A stretch of DNA of 64,000 nt from NCBI RefSeq assembly GCF_901000735.1, contig NC_081548.1, positions 6,141,364-6,205,363 on the forward strand, in the 5' to 3' direction. A program made the position numbers and the translations under genes. Of this stretch, positions 1 through 10,581 are shown piece after piece. Source of the DNA: Corylus avellana (Eukaryota > Streptophyta > Magnoliopsida > Fagales > Betulaceae). The number at the start of each line of letters is the position of its first letter. Position 1 is the first letter of the stretch. A model generated the notes under the pieces. It saw nothing but the letters and a program-made list of their open reading frames with translations. It was not told the DNA's origin and did not search any database.

Positions 1-161
1 GACAAAAGAAGCGAATTCCACAGCTTCACAAACACTATACACCCTTGTGCAGTGCACGCCGGACCTGTCGAGTTACGATTGCAATAGGTGTCTTCAGATA
101 GCAATGAAGAATCTGTCAGGTTGCTGCGCAGGAAAGAAAAGTGGCAGAGTAATGCTTTCGA

Positions 162-200
162 GTTGCTATCTTTGGTATGATGTGTACCAAAGATAGCAAC
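162..200. repeat. Perfect 16-bp hairpin inside the CRK relic
   Basis: Bases 162-177 and 185-200 are perfect reverse complements around a 7-base loop. The right arm creates the in-frame stop of the Gnk2 exon, so the palindrome probably arose by a templated (snap-back) mutation. A 21-bp direct repeat (198-218 and 283-303, one mismatch) flanks the following 64 bases. Confidence 0.85.
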
Positions 201-377
201 ATCGGCGCCAATGCCAAAAGTATAAACCCTAGAGAAATTTATACTTTTAAACAAATCTAGTTTTTTACTAGACGGTAAACACAACATCGGCGCCAACGCC
301 AAATCCAGCACTTGTTCCTCCACCACCTAGTTCTGGTAAAGTTTTTTATTTTTGTTTTTGTTTTTTTATTTTTTTAT

Positions 378-628
378 GCGAAAAATATAATTTAGTCCCC
401 AAACTACCTGGTATTTTCATTTAGCCCCCTAATGTTCAAAAAGTGATAAAGTAGGCCCCGAACTACCAAACATTTGCAATTTGGTCACTCCGTTAGTCGT
501 TACCGTCAAATTGGATGGAAAATTCAAAACTACATCGTTTTGGCAATGTTAAATTAAAAAAATGCCCTTCAAAATGATGTCGTTTTGAGGGAAAAAAAAA
601 AACAAAAAACAAAAACAAAAACAAAAAC

Positions 629-659
<31 letters not shown>

Positions 660-1526
660 CAAAACCCCAGCCATCCCCATGGCCTGGGGGTGGCTCACCG
701 GCCACCCCCATGGCCTATAGAACACTGCAAACAAGTGCTTGAAGCACAACAAAACCGCAAAAACAAACCCAACCATCAAGTCTCTCCCTTCCTCCAAATA
801 CGTAAGCGACATCAGCAAGAGCCCGAACAGAAACCCATTGTACTAGAAATGCATATGGTCCACAATCACAAGCATCGGGGACCAAATGATCGATACCCAG
901 ATCGAAACTCGCCTCCTTGAATCCAAATGCGTGGTCAATCTATAAACCCCATATAACAAGGAAAAATCAGACAAGATCACAATGATTTTTTTGAACAAAA
1001 CCATAGTGTCGGAGCTATAGTTGAGGCCCTCTTTGAGATGAACGATTTGGGTGTCGATGAGGTTGGTGAAAATGGAGAGAACGTGCTCGAAGTAGGTGAA
1101 GAAGGGAGGGTAGTCGAGGGTCCAGGGGCTGGTCTCGTCGCAGTACCATTTGGAGAGAGGGAGGGAGTGGGTGAGAGTGAACCAATGGCGGTGGACCTCG
1201 AAGTCTGTGCTATGGGGTGGCCGGCAAGCCACCCCTAAAAAACCGTTTTGTTTTGTTTTTTGTTTTTGTTTTTTTCCCCTCAAAATGACGTCGTTTTGGG
1301 AGGCTTTTTTTAATTGATTTTTTATTTTTCAAAATGGCATTTTAGTAACTTAACCTTACCAAAACAGCGTAGTTTTGAATTTTTCATCCTGTTTGACGGT
1401 AATGACTAATGGAGTGGCCAAATTGCAATTGTTTGATAGTTTGGGGACTACTTTTTTACTTTTTGAACATTAGGAGGCTAAAATGGAAATGGCTAGTAGT
1501 TTGGGAGGCTAAATTATATTTTTCCC
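378..1526. mobile_element. Mutator-like Pack-MULE carrying an ALG8 fragment
   Basis: The two ends are inverted copies for about 200 bp (reading gggaaaaatataatttag inward from both sides). Flanks are near-identical A-T(n)-A-T strings (368-377 and 1527-1535), consistent with the 9-10 bp target duplication of Mutator elements. The interior holds GC-rich ggccaccccc blocks and, on the minus strand, an exon-derived piece of a host gene. No transposase is visible, so it would need help in trans. It sits between the CRK Gnk2 exon and the kinase remains. Confidence 0.85.
723..1211 (-). pseudogene. ALG8: Captured ALG8 (ER glucosyltransferase) fragment
   Basis: ALG8 adds the second glucose to the dolichol-linked N-glycan precursor in the ER membrane. 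Read on the minus strand from 1211, the frame gives S-T-D-F-E-V-H-R-H-W, then T-H-S-L-P-L-S-K-W-Y and W-T-L-D-Y-P-P-F-F. These are hallmark luminal-loop motifs of ALG8, where ALG6 differs. The same frame continues past one TAG (near 843-845, where Q is expected before Y-N-G-F) into E-E-G-R-D-L and C-F-K-H-L-F-A-V, ending about 723. Roughly 160 codons from the N-terminal half of a protein normally near 500 aa are present, without introns. The fragment lies wholly inside the Mutator-like element, so it is a transposon capture, not a functional gene. Confidence 0.85.
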
Positions 1527-1807
1527 ATTTTTTATAGAATAGTTACAGTTGATTCCGCCGGCAATTTAAAATTCTAAATTCTAAAAATTAGCATTTTTTT
1601 AAATTCTAAATTTATACCACTGGCATTTTTATAAAATTCGAATTTACCCTCAATTTCAAATTAAAAATTAAAAAATTGAAGGGTAATTTGGTTGTTTTAG
1701 TGGCAAAAATTGACGGATAAGATCAATTACATCAAAATAGAAAGTTTAGGAGTGAAATTGAGAGTTTTCAAAATTTGGAAGGGTTGTCTCAAAACGTATG
1801 GTAGTTT

Positions 1808-1907
1808 NNNNNNNNNNNNNNNNNNNNNNNNNNNNNNNNNNNNNNNNNNNNNNNNNNNNNNNNNNNNNNNNNNNNNNNNNNNNNNNNNNNNNNNNNNNNN
1901 NNNNNNN
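1808..1907. other. Assembly gap of exactly 100 N
   Basis: Round size suggests a gap of unknown true length. It lies where the CRK transmembrane and N-lobe exons should be. Confidence 0.95.
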
Positions 1908-2656
1908 ACCAAACTCGAGGAAACCCTTGTAGAATTGCTGGCACATTGTAAGTAATGTTACGTGCATTACATTGTTTCTGTCAGCCACAAGTGAGCATGC
2001 ATGTCTTATGGCTGACATTTTTGTATTAATAATGCTGGTTTGTAGTGGTTACAAGTCTCTAGAGTATGCCATGCACGGTTAATTCTCTGGGAAGTTAGAT
2101 GTATATAGCTTTGGTGTTCTAATTCTTGAGATTATAAGTGGAAAGAAGATCCGTTCTTTCAATCAATTAGATGGTACCGCTAAACACCTTTTCAGCCATG
2201 TGAGTAGTATGAGCCAAAAGTTCTAATTTTTTGTTTCCTATGCTGATACAATCATCATCACATTTGTGTGGGGTAAGACAAGTGATATTTCTGTAATATT
2301 ACTTAACCAATTGATGCACACTTGGAAACTTAGAAAGGATGGAATGCCCATGGATTCGATGGATCCGACATTGGGAGACTCTTACTCAAGAGATGAAGTC
2401 ATTAAATGTCTCCATATTGGCTTACTATCGGTACAGAATGATCCAGTTGATAGGCCAACAACAAAATCCATAGTTCTCATGCTAAACAGTTACTCGGTTC
2501 CTCTGACGTCACCTAAAGAACCAGCATATTTCTTTAGCAGTGTAGGAGAGCAAAACATGCAATCAAATGAGACAAATTAAGTCGGACCAATCTAGACGCA
2601 AATCACTACCCATGTCTGTTGATGAAGCATCTATTACTGATGTATACCCTCGGTAG

Positions 2657-3768
2657 CATTATGGTGGCTGATGCCTGATCCGAAATGAAAATACAAAGAA
2701 AACAAGGTGCATCTCCCTCTATGCTTAGAACTTGATGCCCATTCGTAATTTTGTCTCTAGAGTATTTGAGTTATAAGTAGGTTTCTTTAATTGCAACTTG
2801 TTTTATACTTGGACCACTCAAGTTTGTGAAGGAGAAACAACGTAGAGGAAGACTAAAGTAACTAATCATAGAGCAGCGTATTTGAGGCTGCAAGGAGAAG
2901 CGTCTTCGTCTTTTACTCAAAGATAAGCTCAAACCCGCAGATTGAGAAAAGAATACAAACTCCATAGAGTTTTGAGAGAATTTCTCTGATTTTATAATAA
3001 TTCAATTAAGTCCATGTTTTTCATTACAAAGTAGCATATTTACCGAAGATAAATACTTGTAGAGAAAGTAAACATAATCTTAGTAGCAATAGTAAACATA
3101 ATCATAATAATAAGGAAATGAAATAATTAAAGTGAATCTAATCCTATAATGGAAAGGAAATAAATTCCTAATCAAATAAAAATCTTCTACAAATAAAATC
3201 CTAATAAAATAAATAAAATCTTAATATAAAATTGAAAATCAACGGAAATAGTGACAATCTTTCCTTTTGTACTTCCATTGTCTGAGAACGGGTAAAATTT
3301 TGATCAAGCGGCGCTGTTGTAATATTATTTTTCTTATTTTTCTTATTTTTGTTTTTACCGAAAATATAAGTAAATATTGTCCTACATCAAGAAATGATTC
3401 ACGTCAATATTTTTTGCCATATTTTTTCCGTCTTAATCCTATAAATTCAATAGATCAACCATTAGATTTGTGGACCCATGTAGATCCCATATAAATTTAA
3501 TGGTGGATTCATCTATTCACTATGGAGATAGTCACAAGATGGTTGAAAAATGAATGAATTATATCATTTTTCTTGGTGGACCACACACAAATTCAATAGT
3601 GAATTCATCCATTCACTATTCGTAGATGAGTAAAAGATATGATGGATAATGATTTTTATCCTTTGTCAAAATGGTATGATGTGTAAAAGATAGGTTGGTT
3701 GATCCAAGACATTCCTTGCCACTTGCTTATAGTTGTAGTGCTTACTGCAAGCACGCTGCACTTGTAGT
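2657..3768. other. AT-rich intergenic sequence
   Basis: No convincing gene. Two related stretches near 3500-3530 and 3590-3620 share the words attcatc and attcactat, but no element boundary was found. Confidence 0.5.
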
Positions 3769-4143
3769 TAGGGCTGAGCAAATTCGCCGACTAACCACTA
3801 ACCGATCGACTTTCGACAGACATCGACCGTGACCGACTAGATGACGGACGAGAGGCGGCATGATTTTTTTCTATACCGAATTTTTCGGTGAGGTAGGCTG
3901 AAGAGGTTTTTCTAACCGAACTGATTTCACCGACCGACTTTACCAACAAATTTTCCATTTTTCCACATATTGACATTACCGATTGCCATTACCGACTGAC
4001 ATTACCAAACTGACTTTACCGACCGCTATTCGGTGTCGATAAAAAAATTGGCGGAATAAGTCGGTGAAATTTTTGACTTTTCCGAAAGGCGAAAATAAAA
4101 ATTTTCTACTGAAATTGACATTACCGACTGATGCTCAGCCCTG
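3769..4143. mobile_element. hAT-type MITE, 375 bp
   Basis: Terminal inverted repeats tagggctgagca (3769) and tgctcagccctg (ending 4143) match the hAT form. Flanking 8-mers 3761-3768 and 4144-4151 agree at 6 of 8 positions, consistent with a decayed 8-bp target duplication. The interior is full of short cgactgac/ttaccgac words in both orientations, like subterminal transposase-binding repeats. No coding capacity. Confidence 0.75.
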
Positions 4144-4254
4144 CTTGCAATAGCCAGTAGTAGTGAAGAATCGAAGATTGCTTTCTAAGCAAAAAGTAAG
4201 AGTGATTATTTCGGAAAAACAAAAACACAAAACAATTACTATAAAATATGAGAA

Positions 4255-4415
4255 ACATTAAGGATCTTTTTTATCCTTACAAAATTGATGTACCTTTTAA
4301 AATTACCATTGAATTTGTATGGATTACTATTGAATTTAATCTAATGGTAATCTTAAAAGTCACATCAACTTTGAAGAAAGATCAAAAGAGAATAAAAATA
4401 CAGTTTCTAACATTG
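4255..4415. repeat. Foldback MITE
   Basis: Imperfect inverted arms around 4281-4310 and 4342-4371 (words taccattg / caatggta and acatcaa / ttgatgt) are separated by about 30 bp. The same family recurs at about 34046-34205. Confidence 0.55.
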
Positions 4416-4494
4416 TTCATAAAATAGTACTTAGCCTCTAATTCCCACATTCATAGCAGATCGAACCCAGCTTCGGGGAGTAATTCTAGAACTC

Positions 4495-4537
4495 ACTCTT
4501 GTGTCACTCCACATTATTTTTTGAGTGACACAAGAGT
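4495..4537. repeat. Short hairpin, actcttgtgtcact arms
   Basis: Arms 4495-4508 and 4524-4537 are perfect reverse complements. A longer relative with the same gacacaagagtgac word lies at about 8600-8785. Confidence 0.6.
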
Positions 4538-5087
4538 AACTTTTAGCATTGCTTAGCTTCCATTTTCTTAATGAACAAATATAGTTCAGTCCAAACCCAC
4601 GGCCAAGTTGTGGGTGGGTCCAAGGTTATTTATTTATTTTTTATAATTTTCATTTTTTATAAAAGGGGTATTGTGGACATTTTAACTAAAAAAATTGGTG
4701 AAATTAAAAAGAGTTAAATATAGGATATCAACATTGCAAATTTTTAAACTTCAAAATTACTTCATGAAGTATAAGTAAAGTTTCACCAATTTAATTTTAA
4801 CCATGGGATGGATCTCTCCATTTCCCTTGAATGTAGAGGACCATGATATTAATGGTCATATTATTCTATGCTTCATTTTCTCGTCAATTTAATATAGATT
4901 TTTTTTTTTTTAAAGGAATTTAATATAGATCGTGATTTGAAACAGTCAAACAGGTGATTCTCAAAAGCTCATCTTCTCTTTTTATAGCAACCTATTCAAG
5001 GATTGTCAACACAAAGTTAAGTTTCACATAATGCAAACTTAATCATTTATCAATAGTTTAATGATAATATAAAATGTTTTCAGATGA

Positions 5088-5237
5088 TACCTGACTTGTG
5101 GGTAAATACCGGTTTAGTACCTCCATCACCATTCCGTCAATCAAACTAATGAACTGACATGTGTTATAACAAAAACATGCCACGTGTCCTAACAAAAAAA
5201 AATTATAAAACTAATTAAAATACTTAAAAAAAAAAAT

Positions 5238-5268
<31 letters not shown>

Positions 5269-5407
5269 GACAATTATGTGGTGGCCCAGCCACCACATTT
5301 TGGCCATGGAGGGTAGCTCTAGGGCCGGAATGGGGTGGCCGAAATAGTTCAGTTGATGGAATGTGATAAAAGTATTAAATTGGTCTTTACACATAAGTCA
5401 AGTACCA
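5088..5407. mobile_element. MITE with long inverted ends, about 320 bp
   Basis: The left end (ctgacttgtgggtaaatacc) and right end (ggtctttacacataagtcaag) are imperfect inverted repeats about 40 bp long. A poly(A) run and a GC-rich ggtggcc block lie inside. Near-identical 52-bp sequences (5032-5083 and 5499-5550, starting cacataatgcaaac) lie on either side. Confidence 0.55.
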
Positions 5408-5600
5408 TTTGTAATACGATTTGAAACCTAGGTATGAAAAAATAAAAAAGTGAAAACCTAAGTACTAAAAAGTTATTAACCCTATAAAATATCCTAATCA
5501 TCACATAATGCAAACCTAATCATTTAATCAATAGTTTAATAATAATATAAAATATCCTAATTATCACATAATGCAAACTTATGTACAAACTATAAACCAA

Positions 5601-6232
5601 GGGCAAGGCTTAGGTGCGGTAGTTTTGAAAAACGACCGTGTTTTGGTCAATAAAAAAATAATTTTTTACATCAAAAAATAAAAATAATTAATAGTTAAAA
5701 AATAAAAATATTAAAAAACTAAAACTCACCCACTATCTCTGACTCTCCTATCTCTCTCTCTCTCTCTTTCTCGCCCTCTCCCTCAATTTCTGTCTCAGAT
5801 CAACTCTCTCCCTCTACTCTCTCTATGTTTCTGAAATCTGGTACGGAGAGGGGGATTAAATAAATAAAAGAGAATGAAAAGAAAACCAAGAAAGGAAATA
5901 GAAGAGATGAAGAAAATTGGGAAAAGGAGAAAAGAAATTAGAAGGTGGGTGGAGGCCCTTGGGGTGGTCTGGCCACCCCCAAAAACTAAACCTTTTTTTT
6001 TTTTTTGGCCCTTGGAGGTAGCCGAACCACCCCCAGGCCGGCCATGGGGTGGCTCTAGCCACCCCTTGATTTTGATTTTGATTTTCCCTTTTTTATTTTT
6101 GTTTTAATTTTTTAATAGTTTTAGTTTTTTAATATTTTAATATTTTAATTATTAATTATTTTAATATTTAATATAAAAATTTATTTTTTTATTGACCAAA
6201 ACGCAGTCGTTTTGGTTTAATTTTCCTTGCCC
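5601..6232. mobile_element. Mutator-like MITE, 632 bp
   Basis: Ends gggcaagg / ccttgccc start inverted arms of about 120 bp that include aaaacgac and gttttggtcaataaaaaaat. Flanking 9-mers ataaaccaa (5592-5600) and ataaatcaa (6233-6241) match 8 of 9, as expected for Mutator. The interior has a CT-rich tract (5745-5825) and ggtggcc/ggccacc blocks. Confidence 0.8.
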
Positions 6233-7002
6233 ATAAATCAAATTAAAGAAACTAAGAAACACACTCCCATCCATGCATTAATCTTAGCAACATCGATTCG
6301 CCTAGCTGTAAAAGAAAAGACAATATAAAGAAATTTAAATGAAAAAAAAAAAAAAAAAAAAAAAATTAGAAAAATACGTAAATATTATATGGACCATTTA
6401 AGCCTTTAGGAATTTCGCTCTTATTGATCACTTAAAACTTTTACATTACAAAATACTCATATTTATAGGAAAAATGAGATAGATATGTATGATAATTAAA
6501 TATGATTACAAATTTACAATCATATCAATAAAATCAAATCATTACAATCAATTAAAATTAAATATATTAAATCAAATCCTATAATATCCTCTAACATCAT
6601 TGTGTTAAATATCAATTATTTCTAAAGCTGAAACAAATAAGAAGTGGAAAATTCAATTATATAATTAATAATTTTTCAATTCATTTACATGTGAGTTCAT
6701 ACTCTCACAACACGTAAAATATATAATTAAAATATAAGAAAACACACCAAGTTAAGATTCGAACTCATGATTGATCTTTGTTTTATTCTAATATCACATT
6801 AAATGATCACCACTTGTCTAAAAAATTAAAATGTTATATTTAACACAAAATGGCGGCAATAATCTCAAAGTTAAAAACCGACAAGCAGTCCAAAATGTAA
6901 AAGAAAAGGCCTAGCTCTTGAACAACTCACACAAATTAAATGAATTGTGCCATTTGGCATTGCCGTCCATAGATAGTCAAGAAGTGAGATCTTTGACTTA
7001 TA
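6233..7002. other. AT-rich flank upstream of the phytocyanin gene
   Basis: No gene seen. Contains poly(A) at 6338-6364 and a degenerate repeat with gattcgaactcatg near 6757-6830 that resembles sequence near 7440 and 9080. It probably includes the promoter of the next gene, most of which is lost in a gap. Confidence 0.45.
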
Positions 7003-7102
7003 NNNNNNNNNNNNNNNNNNNNNNNNNNNNNNNNNNNNNNNNNNNNNNNNNNNNNNNNNNNNNNNNNNNNNNNNNNNNNNNNNNNNNNNNNNNNNNNNNN
7101 NN
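7003..7102. other. Assembly gap of exactly 100 N
   Basis: Ends 26 bases before the start codon of the phytocyanin gene, hiding its promoter and part of the 5' UTR. Confidence 0.95.
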
Positions 7103-7128
7103 GACCTACAACACAATAAAGAGAATCA

Positions 7129-8171
7129 ATGGCATCTTCCCAATATATCTTCATCCCTGCAATCGTAGCAATTCTTGTCCCTTCAATTTTGGCCACAGAA
7201 TTTGTGGTTGGTGATGACAAGGGTTGGACCATTAACTTTGACTACCAAGCTTGGACTCAAGGAAAGGAGTTTCATGTCGGGGACACTCTTGGTAAATTAA
7301 CTCTATAAACTTTTTATACTTACCATATTTGTTTTATATAATTTTTTAGTATTATTTGCCCATGTTTGTTTTCAAATCAATACTTTGTTAAAATATTGAT
7401 TAAATTTACATATTCCTATCAGCTTAAACTTTTAGAATAAGTGGCGATTTAACATGATAACAGAGTCATAGGTCATGAGTTCGAACTTTAATTCCTTCAA
7501 TTCACTCCAATTTAATTAAATATTTTAGGTGTTGGGATGGAGTTTGAGACTACACGTGAGGATGAACGTTAAAGTATTGATAATATCTTATCCGAATAGA
7601 AAGTTTTTTCCTTTACAAAAAGTGGACGGGGAACCACTCTCATTGCATTACTCAAATTTTTGTAAAGGAAAATCATTTTCATTCGGATTTTGATACATAA
7701 CATTACTCGACTTTGAGGCTATCTTATTTTTAAGGGGTTGCGAGTGGATCCTTTTTGTTTCTTATTGAGTTTTCAAAAAAAAAAAAAAAAAATTGTAAAT
7801 GTATTTATTTTAAGTTTGATTGGTGATGCAAGAATTAACTTTTTGGTGCAGTTTTCAAGTATAAAGAGGGAGTTCATAATGTTCTTAAAGTCAATGGAGC
7901 TGGCTTCCAACAATGTGTAGCACCATTGGGAATTCAGGCCCTGATTAGTGGAAATGATGTGATTACACTAGTAACCTCGGGAAGAAAATGGTATAATTGT
8001 GGTGTTGCCAAACATTGTGAGAATTGAAACCAAAAACTTGCCATAACAGTGCTTCCTCAGACAGTGTCTCCAGAACCTTCTCCTGTTTCAGTAGCCAAGG
8101 AATGCGTTAAACCTATATATTATGGGTGGATGATGGTTGTTTTTGGCATCCGTGCCATGGTCATGGTTTAA
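7129..8171 (+). pseudogene. Phytocyanin (blue copper protein) with premature stop
   Basis: Phytocyanins are small secreted, type-I copper electron carriers of the plant cell surface. Exon 1 (7129-7291) encodes a signal peptide, then T-E-F-V-V-G-D-D-K-G-W-T, the normal mature start. After a 560-bp GT-AG intron, exon 2 (7852-8171) has K-Y-K-E-G-V-H-N-V (first copper His), F-Q-Q-C, W-Y-N-C (copper Cys) and K-H-C (second His). The next codons read E-N, then TGA at 8025-8027 where Gly (GGA) is expected. In the same frame come N-Q-K-L-A-I-T-V, holding the likely axial Gln ligand, and a Pro/Ser-rich stretch plus hydrophobic tail to a stop at 8169-8171. One G-to-T change would therefore truncate a 160-codon protein to about 111 residues, just before the last copper ligand and beta strand. 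A sequencing error is the alternative. Confidence 0.88.
7292..7851 (+). other. Phytocyanin intron with embedded repeat
   Basis: GT at 7292 and AG at 7850-7851. It contains a dispersed repeat (about 7430-7610) with catgagttcgaac, resembling a tRNA B box, and poly(A) at 7774-7791. Confidence 0.75.
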
Positions 8172-9424
8172 AGTTAGATCAATAGTACTACAATTAAAAT
8201 TCTCCTTTCATGTTTGTGGAGTGTATTGAATTCATTTATTGTTTTCTTTGTATTGGATTTGAATTTATTGATTTATAGCAGTATGTGTGTTCTCAAATAT
8301 AAACCATTTGTGCTCTATATTTGTACCAAATACTATGTTTGAGCATATTTGTTAAATTATCTTGCAAACAGCAGGTGGGGTTTAGGCAATTTAACATTAT
8401 AAAGAGGGGGTGGAAATGGCTTTTAATAGAAGTTTTGGCATTTTATGAACTCAAACACAATTTGATTGTTTATAGGACAATAATGCTAATACGTACAAGT
8501 CTGTGCTTTTAGGCTTTATTTAAAAGATGAGGATCCACTATAATTTTTTTTTCAAATTTTAGAGGAGGCTATAGAGCTAACCTGCTTTGAGCAACCTCGA
8601 GGAGTAATGCTAGAAGTTACTTTTGTGTTCTTCTTGTTTAGTCACTCTGAAAATAATATGGCTTCTAAAATCACTGTTGGGCTTGTGATTGATCATTATT
8701 GACTTTAATCAAATGGTAATTTTAAAGCCACCTCATTCATAAAGTGACACAAGAGGGACACAAGAGTGACTTCTAAAATTATTTCAACCTCAGGTGTAGA
8801 CTAGGATTCACTACTCGAGACAAGTGGACCCCACAACCTTCCTCTCTTGTACTATATAAATTTCAATAAAATTTGAATAACCTAATTGTTCACCAGCATG
8901 AAGATAAACTTTGGCCACCTGCATGAAGATTCTAATCACATGCTAGCAAATTGGGAAGAGATAAATTATCAGTTATCCAAAAAACTTAAGCTGGTAAGTA
9001 GATATAAATTTAATCACTTAATCGTTATGAAATATTTAATTAAAATGGAGGGTGATTTGATGAAGTTAAGATTTGACCACAGGACCTTTGCTTTGATACC
9101 ATGTTAAATTATCAGTTATCCCAAAAGGTTAAGCTGATAGGAAGAGGTTTTTCAATTATTAAATATTTAGTATTCATGACACATCCATCATGCGTGTCAA
9201 AGATAGTTCTTCTAATTTTCTACTACAAGCAACAAACAATGATCAAAACGACAATCCTATGGCCATAATGATCTCTGCTTTTTAATATGGGAATACAAAT
9301 TGTACTATCTCCATAATATAATTAAAACTGCAAACTTTTAAGTTGTATGGAATTTCTTGTGCACTAGTTTGCTAAAACCGAATGGGATTGTTAGAAAAGA
9401 AATGGGATAGGTGTCGATTTTTTA
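8172..9424. other. Intergenic, degenerate MITE and repeat remnants
   Basis: No gene supported. About 8600-8785 is a foldback-like element (agaagttacttttgtg / cacaagagtgacttct). The phrase aaattatcagttatcc occurs twice (about 8965 and 9105), followed by ttaagctg, and flanks a repeat related to that at 7430. Confidence 0.5.
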
Positions 9425-9535
9425 TTTAGTTTTTTAAATGTCCAAACAAGAAAAGGGAAAGGAGAAGGTGATTCGATCTAGTAACTTCTGCTTCATGAGA
9501 CACGATATCCAGCAGATTAAGCTACCCTTGGAGAC
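9425..9535 (-). repeat. tRNA-derived SINE-like repeat
   Basis: On the minus strand a tRNA-like head carries an A-box-like word (9512-9524, complement of gcagattaagcta) and a B-box-like word (9469-9479, complement of gtgattcgatc) at tRNA spacing. It has no intact tRNA fold. A second copy is at 10020-10190. Confidence 0.6.
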
Positions 9536-10019
9536 AAGATAGGCGTCATTAAGTTGTAGTGTGATCCAAAGTTTATATATATAGCTTATTATTTCCTAAT
9601 ATGCTTCTCAGTAGTGTTTTTTTTTTTTCCTTGGGAATGACTTTCATATATAGTTTCAGGAATTGTATGAGGAATTTAGATAGAGTAAGAAATGATGAAC
9701 AAGAGAGATTTGATCAAATAATGTTATACATCATCTTTTTATCTCGTTTTTATCATTTCAAAGTTGATGTAGCGTGGTCCTCCATAGCATGTGATGCATA
9801 GAAATTAGTTTTTTTTTTTTTTGTTAGAGAAACCATGCTACAACTTTAGAGGATAAAAAAAATGGTACATAGAATTACCCGATTTTGCCAGGATAATTGA
9901 TCCTATTGAAGTGTATTCAATATATAGAGAAATAATTACAAATGATATGTACAGTTGGAAAATAAAAATACATAGTTACCTTTTATTTTTTTATTTTATT
10001 ATTATTATTATTATTATTG

Positions 10020-10190
10020 AAGTTAAAAGATAGAGTAAACTTTATTTTTTATTTTTTTTATTTTTTATTTTTTAACACATTCACATAAGGGAAGGAGGGA
10101 AAATGAGAAATGTGATTCGAACTAGTGACCTCCGCTTCATGAGGCGTGATCTCTAGCCAATTGAGCTACCATTTAGGGCCTACTTACTCT
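10020..10190 (-). repeat. tRNA-derived SINE-like repeat with A-rich tail
   Basis: Minus strand: A-box tagctcaattggc (10156-10168) and B-box agttcgaatca (10113-10123), then an A-rich tail seen as the T-rich run at 10036-10075. The internal cctcatgaagcgga word is shared with the copy at 9425-9535. Confidence 0.65.
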
Positions 10191-10512
10191 TTACACTTGT
10201 GACTTATTAGAAACTATACGAATAAGAAATTATCAAATACAATGAATCTTGACCAATGCCTACTTTTTGCGTTTTTTTTTCTCTTTTCTTAAAAAATAAA
10301 AAAAAAATAAACGAAAAGGATGAAGAATATTTTGGTAATTTTGACACCACTATGTTAGGATTTACTTATTGTGGCTTGTAACATACATAGATTATTTTCT
10401 AAGAGAATTTAGCATGAGGGATGGCATATGGAGACTATAGAGGAAACTTGTATTGACAATCACTTGGAAGCATGACATATTTCAATAATTATACAATACA
10501 TGTGAGACAAGA

Positions 10513-10513
<1 letters not shown>

Positions 10514-10574
<61 letters not shown>
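10514..10574. repeat. (AC)n(AT)n microsatellite
   Basis: About 20 AC units followed by about 10 AT units, directly downstream (minus-strand sense) of the TNL stop codon. Confidence 0.95.
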
Positions 10575-10581
10575 CTTACAA

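Larger units (their letters stand above)
2..2656 (+). pseudogene. Cysteine-rich receptor-like kinase (CRK/DUF26) relic
   Basis: CRKs are plasma-membrane receptor kinases with two extracellular Gnk2/DUF26 domains. Seen: reading from base 2, a Gnk2 domain with its C-x8-C-x2-C motif (Cys codons at 53, 80 and 89), ending at a stop at 194-196. A proline-rich linker of the kind that precedes the CRK membrane helix follows near 298-340. The kinase C-lobe resumes at 2046 after an AG acceptor, reading G-Y-K-S-L-E-Y-A-M-H-G, then a TAA where Gln or His is expected, then the D-V-Y-S-F-G-V helix. The last exon (about 2300-2577) has the D-R-P-T kinase end; a frameshift near 2578 leads to the typical CRK tail S-I-T-D-V-Y-P-R and a stop at 2656. 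The membrane segment and kinase N-lobe are missing, replaced by a transposon and a gap. At least two nonsense codons and one frameshift make a pseudogene near certain. The gene starts before the window. Confidence 0.9.

Noticed and set aside
493..920. Open frames with runs of Lys, Asn, Phe and Leu
   Set aside because: They are translations of A-rich or T-rich tracts and the antisense of the ALG8 fragment.
9425..10190. Possible tRNA genes on the minus strand
   Set aside because: A and B boxes are recognisable but no acceptor stem or cloverleaf pairs up, and two diverged copies with an A-rich tail fit SINEs better.
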